In this document: piece after piece, positions 1 through 7,127 of the stretch | How positions within the stretch are numbered: position 1 is the stretch's first letter | Layout of the letters: the number at the start of each line of letters is the position of its first letter | Notes under the pieces: generated by a model | The model's database searches: none | Told to the model about the DNA's origin: nothing | Seen by the model: only the letters and a program-made list of their open reading frames with translations | Origin: Geodermatophilus aquaeductus | GTDB taxonomy: Bacteria; Actinomycetota; Actinomycetes; Mycobacteriales; Geodermatophilaceae | NCBI RefSeq assembly: GCF_900182545.1 | Contig: NZ_FXTJ01000010.1 | Coordinates: forward strand, 1-64,000 | Direction of reading: 5' to 3' | Length of the DNA: 64,000 nucleotides | Translations under genes and position numbers: made by a program

Positions 1-65
1 AACGGCGGACGCAGGCGGCGGTGCTGGCCACCGAGCTGCGTTCCGGCGGCTCCCGCCAGGGCTGA
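1..65 (+). CDS. C-terminal fragment of a DevR/DosR-like response regulator (partial)
   Basis: Only the last 20 codons are in the window, ending in TGA at 63-65. They read RRTQAAVLATEL and a short Gly/Ser/Arg tail. The stretch RRTQAAV-ATEL closely matches the end of the LuxR-type DNA-binding domain of mycobacterial DevR/DosR, just after the recognition helix. The gene is convergent with the DevS-like kinase, and the two stop codons are 9 bp apart. The usual mycobacterial order is devR-devS in one operon, so here the pair would be inverted relative to each other. The receiver domain lies outside the window, so the assignment rests on the tail and the neighbour. Confidence 0.65.
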   Translation, partial: RRTQAAVLATELRSGGSRQG

Positions 66-74
66 CCGGCCCGG

Positions 75-1787
75 TCAGGGCAGGGGCGCCCACCACCGCA
101 GCCGGGTACCGCCCTCGGCGGGCGCGTCGACGGTGAGGCCGCCACCGCGGCGGGTGGCCCGCTCCTCGAGGTTGCGCAGCCCGCTGCGCGCGGCGCGGGG
201 GTCGATGCCGCGGCCGTCGTCGACCGCCTCGAGCACGACCTCGTCGCCGACGTCGAGGGTGACGGTCACGTGCCGGGCACCGGAGTGGCGGGCGGCGTTG
301 CTCACCGCCTCGCGGGCGACGGCGACCACGTCGACGGCCAGCTCGCCGGTGACGAGGGTGTCGACCGCGCCCGACATCCGCACCGTCGACTCCAGGTCGC
401 CCGCGGTCGCGGTCACCGCGTCCAGGACCGCGCGGCGCAGGCCCCCGTCGTCGGAGGAGTCGGCGGTGTGCAGGTCGAAGATGCTGGTGCGGATGTCGCG
501 GACGGTCGCGTCGAGCTGGCCGACGACGTCGCGGATCCGGCGCTGCGCCTGCGGGTCGGCGACCCGCGGCAGCACCGACTGCAGCCCCAGCCCCGCGGCG
601 AAGACCCGCTGGATCACGTGGTCGTGCAGGTCGCGGGCGATGCGGTCGCGGTCCTCGTAGACGTCGAGCTGGCGGGCGAGGCGCTGCTGGGCGGCCCGGT
701 CGAGCGCCACGGCCGTCTGGTCGGCGAACGCGGCGACCAGCGGGGTCACCGAGGGGTCGAACGGCGCGGCGCCGGCCCGGCGGGCGGCCACGACGACGGC
801 CGGCTCGGCGTGCGTCCCGCGCAGGGGGACGGCCAGGCAGTGCCCCCAGTCGACGTGCGCATCGGGGCCGCCGCGGGCCGTGCCGGTCAGGTCGACGGCG
901 ACGACCTCCCCGGAGCCGGTCAGCACGGCCTGCAGCACCGGGACGTCGGACGCGGCCACCCGCCTCCCGGTGAGGTCCGGGAGCCCCTCGCCGACCTGCA
1001 CGCGGACCTCGTAGCAGCCGTCGTCGTCGGGGCCGAGCACGATCCACGCGGCCTCGGCCCCGGTCAGCGCGGCCACCCGGTCGGCGATCAGGGCCAGTGC
1101 GCTGCTCCCCTGGTCGTCGCCGAGCAGAGCGGCCCGGACGTCGGAGAGGGCGGTGGCCCACCGGCGCCGCTCCTCGGCCTGCTCGTAGAGCCGGGCGTTG
1201 TCGACCGCGACGCCCGCGGCCCCGGCCAGCGCGGTCAGCACGGCCTCGTCCTCGGCGGTGAACATCCCGTGCCGCTTCTCGGTCATGTAGAGATTGCCGA
1301 AGACCGTCCCGCGGACGAGGACGGGCACCCCGAGGAAGCTGTGCATCTCCGGGTGTCCCGGGGGGAAGCCGACCGACGCGGGGTGCCCGCTGAGCTCGCT
1401 GATCCGCAGGGGACACGGCTCCGTGATCAGCTGGCCGAGTACGCCCCTGCCCTCCGGCAGGTGTCCCATGGCGGCGGCCTGCTCGGCTCCGACGCCGACG
1501 TGGATGAACGCCGCCAGGCCGCCCTGCGGTGCCAGCACGCCCAGGGCGCCGTAGCGGGCGTCGACGAGGTCGCAGGCGGTCTCGACGATGCGCCGCAGCG
1601 TCGTCTCCAGGTCCAGCCCGGAGGAGACGGCGAGGAAGGCGTCGAGCAGCTGCTGCACGCGCGCCTGGCTGCGCGCCACCGCGGCGAGGCGCTCCTGCAC
1701 CTCGCCGATCAGCTCGGCGAGCCGCATCCCGGCCAGTGAGGACCCGCCGTCCGGGTCCGGCCCGGGCCGGCGCTCCGGTCCGCTCAC
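75..1787 (-). CDS. DevS/DosS-like sensor histidine kinase (two GAF domains)
   Basis: This is a 570-residue cytoplasmic sensor kinase, close to the length of mycobacterial DevS (about 578). The order is a short N-terminal helix, GAF1 (about 58-200), GAF2 (about 215-365), a HisKA_3 dimerisation domain with the phospho-acceptor in DLHDHVIQR (His388), and a HATPase domain from about 470. GAF1 keeps the DevS-like stretch HPASVGFPP-HP-M-SFLGVPV, which includes a His in the region that holds the haem ligand in DosS. Haem binding is therefore plausible but not shown. The GTG start at 1787 is chosen because GGGAGG lies about 7 nt upstream. It probably phosphorylates the DevR-like regulator ending at 65. 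Confidence 0.85.
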   Translation of the reverse strand: MSGPERRPGPDPDGGSSLAGMRLAELIGEVQERLAAVARSQARVQQLLDAFLAVSSGLDLETTLRRIVETACDLVDARYGALGVLAPQGGLAAFIHVGVGAEQAAAMGHLPEGRGVLGQLITEPCPLRISELSGHPASVGFPPGHPEMHSFLGVPVLVRGTVFGNLYMTEKRHGMFTAEDEAVLTALAGAAGVAVDNARLYEQAEERRRWATALSDVRAALLGDDQGSSALALIADRVAALTGAEAAWIVLGPDDDGCYEVRVQVGEGLPDLTGRRVAASDVPVLQAVLTGSGEVVAVDLTGTARGGPDAHVDWGHCLAVPLRGTHAEPAVVVAARRAGAAPFDPSVTPLVAAFADQTAVALDRAAQQRLARQLDVYEDRDRIARDLHDHVIQRVFAAGLGLQSVLPRVADPQAQRRIRDVVGQLDATVRDIRTSIFDLHTADSSDDGGLRRAVLDAVTATAGDLESTVRMSGAVDTLVTGELAVDVVAVAREAVSNAARHSGARHVTVTLDVGDEVVLEAVDDGRGIDPRAARSGLRNLEERATRRGGGLTVDAPAEGGTRLRWWAPLP

Positions 1788-1804
1788 GTCGGGACCTCCC
1801 CCTT

Positions 1805-1823
1805 GGACGGAACTCCTCCGTCC
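1805..1823 (-). terminator. Short hairpin between PPOX gene and devS-like gene
   Basis: GGACGGA and TCCGTCC form a perfect 7-bp stem around a 5-nt loop. It lies in the 107-bp gap between the PPOX gene (stop at 1895) and the kinase start, about 70 nt beyond the PPOX stop. It could be a weak terminator, or an operator for the kinase gene. There is no U-tract. Confidence 0.3.
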
Positions 1824-1894
1824 GGGGAGCCTGTCACGGGAGACGCCGCCGGAGTAGGCACCCGGGGCGCGCGTCCGGTCGCTGCGGGAGGGGG

Positions 1895-2362
1895 TCACGC
1901 CGATCGCCGGGGAGCGGGCGCCGCCGGCGTCCGCCAGCCGCGGACGACGCCGGCCCGGAGGACGACGTAGCAGTGCCCGTCGTCGGCGTCCGGGAGGCCC
2001 GGCCAGCCGAGGGCGTCCCAGGTGGCCACCCCCGCCGGGTCGGTGACGGTCCGGGCGTGCCCGGTGACCGTCACCGACCAGCCGGACCAGCCGTCGAACT
2101 CGTCGACGCCGAGGACGACGACCGCCCCGCGGGGCGGGAGCAGGTGGTCGCTGTCCGGGCGTGCGGGGATGACCAGCCGGTCGGCGTCCACGGCGTAGCG
2201 GACGGGTGCGATCGCCGGCAGGGCGTCCCGGGTGAAGGCGAGGTGTCCCCGCGAGGCCGTGCCGAGCAGCCGTCGGCACTCCTCGCCGGTCAGGTCCTCC
2301 CGGTGCTCCGCGGCCGGCTCCGCGGCCGTTCCGCCGACCGGGCCGCGGCGTACGCCGGTCAC
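1895..2362 (-). CDS. Pyridoxamine 5'-phosphate oxidase-fold (PPOX) protein
   Basis: A 155-residue single-domain split-barrel flavin-binding type protein. The motif CRRLLGTASRGHLAF near the start and the central VRYAVDADRLVI strand pair are typical of small actinobacterial PPOX proteins of the Rv0080/Rv3129 kind, members of which belong to the mycobacterial DosR regulon. The GTG start at 2362 overlaps the TGA of the upstream flavodoxin gene as GTGA, so the two are translationally coupled. The exact substrate or cofactor (FMN, F420 or haem) cannot be told from sequence alone. Confidence 0.8.
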   Translation of the reverse strand: MTGVRRGPVGGTAAEPAAEHREDLTGEECRRLLGTASRGHLAFTRDALPAIAPVRYAVDADRLVIPARPDSDHLLPPRGAVVVLGVDEFDGWSGWSVTVTGHARTVTDPAGVATWDALGWPGLPDADDGHCYVVLRAGVVRGWRTPAAPAPRRSA

Positions 2363-2913
2363 GGCCCGGAGGAGGGCCCGAGGGGCACGGCCACGGACCC
2401 CTCGACCAGCGCGGCGGCGATCTCCCCGGCCCACTCCCGCAGCGCCGCCCAGTCCCGGGAGTCGCCGAGGGGAGCCCGCATGGCGGTCACCACGGCGCGT
2501 TCGGCGAAGCCGAGCAGGGACCGGTCCAGCCGGCCCGGGAGGACCCGGTGACCGCGGGGGGCGAGCAGGGCGGTGAGGGCGGCGGCGTCCTGGGGCTCGT
2601 CGGGCGGGTAGGGGGGATCGCCGATCGGCCCGCTGGAGAACAGCCACACGGGCCGCCGGCGGAGCTCCCCCGCGGAGCCGACGGCGAACTCCCGCGCCGA
2701 CGGGAGCCAGCGGCCGGCGTAGACGGCGCTGCCGAGCACCACCGCGTCCCAGCGGGCCGGGTCGGGGTGCGACTCGGTGGCCAGCGCCGCCGCGAACAGG
2801 CCGGACCGGCGTCCCGCCGGGGACTCCGCGAGGTCCCGGGCGAGCGCCTCGGCGAGCTCCCGGGTGGACCCGTGCCGGCTCGCGTACGCGACGAGGACCC
2901 GCGGCCGGCTCAC
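2359..2913 (-). CDS. Flavodoxin-domain protein (HemG/MenD-oxidase-like)
   Basis: This 184-residue protein starts with the flavodoxin P-loop region VLVAYASRHGSTRELAE, which binds FMN phosphate. It continues with the WDAVVLGSAVYAGRW and PVWLFSSGPIGD strands that cradle the flavin. The architecture fits the flavodoxin family that includes menaquinone-dependent protoporphyrinogen dehydrogenase, but the role here is probably general redox. The GTG start at 2913 has GGGAGG 6-7 nt upstream. It is the first gene of a pair with the PPOX gene and shares a 297-bp promoter gap with the divergent universal stress protein; that gap holds DosR-like palindromes. Confidence 0.8.
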   Translation of the reverse strand: MSRPRVLVAYASRHGSTRELAEALARDLAESPAGRRSGLFAAALATESHPDPARWDAVVLGSAVYAGRWLPSAREFAVGSAGELRRRPVWLFSSGPIGDPPYPPDEPQDAAALTALLAPRGHRVLPGRLDRSLLGFAERAVVTAMRAPLGDSRDWAALREWAGEIAAALVEGSVAVPLGPSSGP

Positions 2914-3042
2914 CGCGGACCTCCCGTTCCCACGTGCCGGTCCATGACGTCCCTCGCCTGCACGGCTCCACCTCCGGTCGGTCGTCCCGGACGTTAGGGA
3001 GCGCCGTGCGCCCCGGCCCAGGGTCGGTGGCCGTTCCCGGCA

Positions 3043-3071
3043 GGGACCGAGGTCCCGGGACCGGAGGTCCC
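3043..3071. promoter_or_regulatory. Two adjacent DosR/DevR-box-like palindromes
   Basis: GGGAC-CGAG-GTCCC (3043-3056) is followed one base later by GGGAC-CGGAG-GTCCC (3057-3071). The mycobacterial DosR box core is GGGAC-TWWA-GTCCC, so the first copy matches both half-sites and the 4-nt spacing. The pair lies between the divergent flavodoxin and universal stress protein genes, 130-160 bp from either start. DosR control is inferred from the match and from the DosR-type gene content. Confidence 0.5.
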
Positions 3072-3210
3072 TCGCCCCGGGTCCGGCGCGCCCGCGCGGC
3101 GCATCGTCGGGGACGCCGCCCGGGACGCATCCGGGCCCGACGTGAGGACCCCGGATGGACGCCTCCCCGCAGCAGCAGCCCGGCGCCGACGCGCCCGCCC
3201 TCGCCTGACC

Positions 3211-4143
3211 GTGGGCACCCCGCCGGTGACGGGAGAGCCGGCAGACGGCGGGCCGGGGGGCCGGGTACTGGCGGCCTTCGACGGGTCGCCGACCAGCCGG
3301 GCGGCCGTGGCCTGGGCGCTGGCCGCCGCCGCCCGGGCCCGGACCGGCCTGGAGGTGGTCACCGTCCTCCCGGTCGGCGAGTCCTGGGGCGAGGCCGGCC
3401 TGCTCGACCCGGCGCGGGTCGACCGGGTGCGCGCGGACGTCGCCGACCACGTCCGGGCCCTGGTGGACGGGTGCCACGGGGACGCGCCGGACACCGCGTC
3501 GGTGCCCGTCGCCGCCACCGTGCTGACCGGCCGGCCGGTCGAGGAGCTCGTGCGGCGCTCCGCCGACGCGGGCCTGCTCGTCGTCGGCAGCCGGGGCCGC
3601 GGGGCGGCGCGCAGCACGCTGCTCGGCTCGGTCGCCCTCGGCTGCGTCCCGCGGGCGCGGTGCCCGGTGGCCGTGGTGCACCCGGCCGCGCCCGCGCCGG
3701 GGCGGGCACGGGTGGTCGTCGGGCTCGACGACACCGACGACGCGCGGGAGGTGCTGTGGCGTGCGGCCGCCGAGGCCGGCCGGATGGCCGCGGACCTCGA
3801 CGTCGTCGTCGCCCGGCGGGTTCCCGAGCACTGGGGGGACCTCGGGTCGGCCGCCACGCCGGTCCGCGGGGAGACCGGCGCGCACGCCACCTGGCGGGCG
3901 GGGCGCCTCGTGCGCGAGGTCCTCGGTGCCCGCCCCGGCGTCCGGGTGCTGGTGGAGACCGGCCCGCCGGCCGAGGTCCTGGTCCGCGCCGCGCAGGGCG
4001 CCGCGCTGCTCGTGGTGGGGAGCCGCAGTCGCAGCCGGCTGTCCGGGATGGTCCTCGGCTCCACGGCGCTGCACTGCGTCGTCGCGGCGCGGTGTCCGGT
4101 GCTGGTCCTGCACCCGCAGCCGCTGCCCGCGCCGACCGCCTGA
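3211..4143 (+). CDS. Tandem-domain universal stress protein
   Basis: Two UspA domains in one 310-residue chain. Domain 1 (about residues 12-165) ends with the ATP-binding loop GSRGRGAARSTLLGS, and domain 2 (about 170-310) ends with GSRSRSRLSGMVLGS. Both match the G-2x-G-9x-G(S/T) signature, so ATP binding is expected. Double-USP proteins such as Rv2005c and Rv2623 are DosR-regulon members in mycobacteria. The start is uncertain: GTG 3211, GTG 3226 and GTG 3142 are in frame and none has a clear Shine-Dalgarno. A 17-codon ATG ORF (3155-3208) ends just before GTG 3211. The gene probably helps survival in non-growing or hypoxic cells. Confidence 0.85.
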   Translation: MGTPPVTGEPADGGPGGRVLAAFDGSPTSRAAVAWALAAAARARTGLEVVTVLPVGESWGEAGLLDPARVDRVRADVADHVRALVDGCHGDAPDTASVPVAATVLTGRPVEELVRRSADAGLLVVGSRGRGAARSTLLGSVALGCVPRARCPVAVVHPAAPAPGRARVVVGLDDTDDAREVLWRAAAEAGRMAADLDVVVARRVPEHWGDLGSAATPVRGETGAHATWRAGRLVREVLGARPGVRVLVETGPPAEVLVRAAQGAALLVVGSRSRSRLSGMVLGSTALHCVVAARCPVLVLHPQPLPAPTA

Positions 4144-4170
4144 CGAGCGCCGGGGACCGACGGCGTCGCG

Positions 4171-4767
4171 TCAGCGCAGGCGGAAGCGGGCCGCCCAGAG
4201 CGGCTCGACCTCGGCCCACTCGCGCTCCCACGCGCGGTCGCGGGCGCGGCCGACCAGGGCGCACACCGACGCGTGCCCCGCGGCGGCGGTGGCCAGCCCC
4301 AGCAGCAGCGTCAGCGTCCCGGCGGTGACGGTCACGACGACGACGTCGGTCCGCTCCAGCGGCCGGCTGGAGGACTCGCCGTCCGGGCCGATCCACACCT
4401 GCACCGTCTCGCCGGCGCGCGTCCCCGGCCGGACCGGGACGGTGTCGTCGTGGTCGGTCCCGTCGGGGGCCGTCCACTGGACCGGCGCGGTGGCCCGCAG
4501 CGACGACGTGCCGCCGGCCACGACCTCGGCGTCCTCGAGGACGTCGGCCGGGACCTCGAGGCGCTCCGCGGTCTGCTGGGAGGCCAGCGTGCCGGCGTCG
4601 TGCGCGACCACGCTCCCGACCGTCAGGGCCAGGGGCACGGCCGCGAGCGCCAGCAGGACCCAGACGAGTCGCGAGAGCCGCTCCACCCGGTCCGTCGTCC
4701 GGCCGGCGGCGTTGCGGCGCCGGTCGTCGGGGCCCGGTCGAGGGAGGGGAGCGGCGCGGAGGGCCAT
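4171..4767 (-). CDS. Rv1733c-like two-TM membrane protein
   Basis: A 198-residue protein with one transmembrane helix at about 32-54 (VWVLLALAAVPLALTVGSVV) and a second at about 145-168 (VVVVTVTAGTLTLLLGLATA). They flank an extracytoplasmic loop of about 90 residues. The layout, the RL-RLVWVLL entry and the PVQWTAPDG--H loop match the Rv1733c family of actinobacterial membrane proteins; Rv1733c is a DosR-regulon antigen. The molecular function of the family is unknown. The start codon sits below an SD (GAGGAG) that is part of a hairpin (4778-4800), and a DosR-like box lies at 4813-4827. Confidence 0.75.
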   Translation of the reverse strand: MALRAAPLPRPGPDDRRRNAAGRTTDRVERLSRLVWVLLALAAVPLALTVGSVVAHDAGTLASQQTAERLEVPADVLEDAEVVAGGTSSLRATAPVQWTAPDGTDHDDTVPVRPGTRAGETVQVWIGPDGESSSRPLERTDVVVVTVTAGTLTLLLGLATAAAGHASVCALVGRARDRAWEREWAEVEPLWAARFRLR

Positions 4768-4777
4768 GGCGGGACTC

Positions 4778-4827
4778 CTCGGGACGACAGGTGTCCCGAG
4801 CGTCCTCCGGGCGGGACGCGGTGTCCC
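4778..4827 (-). promoter_or_regulatory. SD-sequestering hairpin and DosR-like box upstream of Rv1733c-like gene
   Basis: Two inverted repeats share the GGGAC/GTCCC arms. The one at 4778-4800 has 8-bp arms (CTCGGGAC, GTCCCGAG) and a 7-nt loop; read on the minus strand its 3' arm runs into the GAGGAG Shine-Dalgarno of the gene starting at 4767. The second, GGGAC-GCGGT-GTCCC at 4813-4827, is 46-60 nt upstream of the ATG. That is a normal place for an activator box, although the spacer is 5 nt rather than the usual 4. Confidence 0.45.
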
Positions 4828-4857
4828 GGGCCCGAGGTCACGGGTCGGGCGGGACCA

Positions 4858-5172
4858 TCAGCGGCCGCGGCGCTCGATCCGCAGGACCATCCCGTCGGCC
4901 GCGGCGAGGACGACCAGGTCGCTGCGGCGGTAGCGGTCGCGCGAGGGGTTCCTCGCGTCGGGGGTGACGTCGTCGGGTGCGTCGAGGCACCGCTGGACGT
5001 CGGCGTCGGTCACGTCCATGCCGGCGGCCGCGTTGCGGGCGCCGCGGGTCATGCGGAGCGTCGCGGCGGGCCGGGCGGCGCGGGCGGGCCGCGATGCCGG
5101 GAGGTCGGGAGTGACGTCGTGGTCGCCGCCGGCCGGCGGCGGGGCGAGGAAGACCAGGGCGGGTGCGCTCAT
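4858..5172 (-). CDS. Small DUF4258-like protein
   Basis: A 104-residue protein of unknown function. The C-terminal half (TRGARNAAAGMDVTDADV, a short gap, then D-V-PDARNPSRDRYRR and VVLAAADGMVLRIE) resembles the DUF4258 pattern: a helix, a D-V--CL turn and two strands, related to the RelE-like fold. No antitoxin partner is adjacent, so a toxin role is not supported. ATG 5172 is preferred because GGAG lies 6 nt upstream; ATG 5190 is in frame and would add six residues. It sits in the DosR-like island, with the same orientation as the Rv1733c-like gene. Confidence 0.5.
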   Translation of the reverse strand: MSAPALVFLAPPPAGGDHDVTPDLPASRPARAARPAATLRMTRGARNAAAGMDVTDADVQRCLDAPDDVTPDARNPSRDRYRRSDLVVLAAADGMVLRIERRGR

Positions 5173-5192
5173 GCGGTACTCCGGGTTCATCG

Positions 5193-5248
5193 GGTGCGGG
5201 TTCGTCGAGGTGCGGGTTCGTCGAGGTGCGGGTTCGTCGAGGCGCGGG
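5193..5248. repeat. 16-bp tandem repeat, three copies plus a partial fourth
   Basis: GGTGCGGGTTCGTCGA is repeated perfectly three times (5193-5240), followed by a partial fourth copy (GGCGCGGG). It lies just upstream of the small DUF4258-like gene and about 175 bp before the YceI gene. It may be a slipped-strand minisatellite or a multi-copy regulator site. Confidence 0.85.
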
Positions 5249-5423
5249 GGCGGCAGCCCTCTCCGCGGGTCGGCGTGCGCGTCGCGCCGGTCGCCGATCC
5301 CCGTGCAACGACCCGTGACCGCGGTTCCTTCCCCGGGACGGCGGCCACGGCGCGGGAAAAGCGGTCGCGGGCGCGGGGAGGTGTGCTGTCCTGGACGCGC
5401 ACGGGGGTGAGGAGGACCGGTCC

Positions 5424-5954
5424 ATGACCGTCGGCAGCGCCACCCCCATCGAGATCCCCACCGCCGGGCGGTACCGCATCGACCCCCGCCGGTCGACGCT
5501 CGCCTACACCGGCAGGCACCTGTTCGGCCTCGGGACCGTGCACGCGACCTTCCAGGTCCTCTCCGGCGAGGTCGTCGTCGCCGACCCGGTCACGGGGACG
5601 ACGGTCGCCGCGGTGGTGGACGCCGGCAGCTTCAGCTCCGGCAACGCCCGCCGGGACCGCGACGTCACCGGCGCCGGGCTGCTCGACAGCGACGCCCACC
5701 CGGAGATCCGGTTCACCTGCACCGGCACCCGGCAGGACGGCGACCGCTGGCTGCTCGCCGGCACGGTGACGGCGCACGGCGTGTCCGTGCCGGTCGAGCT
5801 GGCGATCGACCGGTGCGCGCGCGAGGGGACCGGCATGCGGGTGCACGCCCGCGCCGAGCACCTGGACCGGCACGCCTTCGGGGTCACCGGCGGCCGCGGG
5901 ATGGTCGGCCGCCACCTCGACCTGGACCTCGACGTCGTCGCCGACCCGGCCTGA
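5424..5954 (+). CDS. YceI-family lipid-binding-like protein
   Basis: A 176-residue YceI domain covering the whole chain. It starts with GRYRIDPRRSTLAYTGRHLF, the usual opening strand, and carries DVTGAGLLDSDAHPEIRF, the family signature. YceI proteins are lipocalin-like barrels that bind polyisoprenoids or amphiphiles. There is no signal peptide, so it should be cytoplasmic, as in many actinobacterial members. Start ATG 5424 has GGAGG 10 nt upstream. It is convergent with the acyl-CoA dehydrogenase gene and has its own promoter gap. Confidence 0.9.
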   Translation: MTVGSATPIEIPTAGRYRIDPRRSTLAYTGRHLFGLGTVHATFQVLSGEVVVADPVTGTTVAAVVDAGSFSSGNARRDRDVTGAGLLDSDAHPEIRFTCTGTRQDGDRWLLAGTVTAHGVSVPVELAIDRCAREGTGMRVHARAEHLDRHAFGVTGGRGMVGRHLDLDLDVVADPA

Positions 5955-5966
5955 CCCGGACCGGCC

Positions 5967-7127
5967 TCACAGGCCGAGGCGCTTGGCGATCACCTCGTTC
6001 ATGATCTCGGTGGTGCCGCCGCCGATGCCGAGGATCCGGGCGTCGCGGTAGTGGCGCTCGACCTCCGACTCGCGCATGTAGCCCATCCCGCCGAAGACCT
6101 GCACCGCCGCGTCCACCACGGAGTCGCAGGCGGCGACCGCGGTGTTCTTCGCCATCGACACCTCCGTGACCACGTCCTCGCCGGCGAGCCAGCGCTGCAT
6201 GACGGCGCGGGTGTAGGTGCGGGCGACGTCGACCTGCCGGGCCATCTCGGCGAGCTTGTGGCGGATGACCTGGCGGGACGACAGCGGCCGGCCGAACGTC
6301 TGCCGCTGCCGCACCCAGTCCAGGGACAGGTCGAGGCAGCGGGCGGCCGTCGCGTAGGCCTGCACCGCCAGGCTCAGCCGCTCGGACTGGAACTGCTGCA
6401 TGATCTGCACGAAGCCGCTGCCCTCGGCGCCGACCAGGTTCCCGGCCGGCACGCGGACGCCGGCGAAGGACAGCTCGGCGGTGTCCGAGCAGCGCCAGCC
6501 CATCTTGTCCAGCCGTCGGCTGACGGTGAACCCCGGCGTGCCCCTGTCGACCACGAGCAGCGAGATCCCGCCGTGGCCCGGCCCGCCCGTGCGGACGGCG
6601 GTGGTGACGAAGTCGGCCCGCACGCCGCTGGTGATGTAGGTCTTGGCGCCGTCGACCACGTACTCGTCGCCGTCGCGCACCGCCCGGGTGCGCAGCCCCG
6701 CGACGTCGGACCCGGCGTCGGGCTCGGTGACGCCGAGGGAGCCGATGAGCTCCCCGGCCAGCGTCGGGCGCACGTAGCGGTCGACGAGGGCGGGGGAGCC
6801 GTGCGCGAGGACGTGCGGCAGCGCGATCCCGTGCGTGAACAGGCTCGCCACCACGCCGGTCGACCCGCCGCCGAGCAGCACCTCCTCGGTGACGATCGCC
6901 GAGTCGATCGCGTCGCCGCCCCCGCCGCCGACCTCCTCGGGGAACGCGACGCCGAGCAGCCCGGTCGCCGCGGCGCGGCGGTGCAGGTCCCGCGGCAGCT
7001 CGCCGGCGTCCTCCCACGCGCCCATGTTCGGCGCGATCTCCCGGGCGACGAAGTCGCGGGCCAGCCGGCGCAGCGCGACCCGCTCGGGTGTCGTCCACGG
7101 ATCGGCGGCGACCCCGAGCGCGGTCAC
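5967..7127 (-). CDS. Acyl-CoA dehydrogenase (FAD)
   Basis: A 386-residue enzyme of the standard ACAD fold: N-terminal helical domain, FAD-contacting beta domain with VTEPDAGSDVAGLRT and KTYITSG, and C-terminal helices with the R--FG--- motif (RQRQTFGRPL). The likely catalytic Glu is in GGGTTEIMNE near the C-terminus. It introduces the alpha-beta double bond in an acyl-CoA and passes electrons to ETF. GTG 7127 overlaps the upstream ligase stop as GTGA. It forms a two-gene activation and oxidation unit with that ligase. Confidence 0.9.
   Translation of the reverse strand: MTALGVAADPWTTPERVALRRLARDFVAREIAPNMGAWEDAGELPRDLHRRAAATGLLGVAFPEEVGGGGGDAIDSAIVTEEVLLGGGSTGVVASLFTHGIALPHVLAHGSPALVDRYVRPTLAGELIGSLGVTEPDAGSDVAGLRTRAVRDGDEYVVDGAKTYITSGVRADFVTTAVRTGGPGHGGISLLVVDRGTPGFTVSRRLDKMGWRCSDTAELSFAGVRVPAGNLVGAEGSGFVQIMQQFQSERLSLAVQAYATAARCLDLSLDWVRQRQTFGRPLSSRQVIRHKLAEMARQVDVARTYTRAVMQRWLAGEDVVTEVSMAKNTAVAACDSVVDAAVQVFGGMGYMRESEVERHYRDARILGIGGGTTEIMNEVIAKRLGL

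Noticed and set aside
4786-4792. DosR box reading of the 4778-4800 palindrome
   Set aside because: The 7-nt spacer and position over the SD fit an RNA hairpin better than a 4-nt-spaced activator box.
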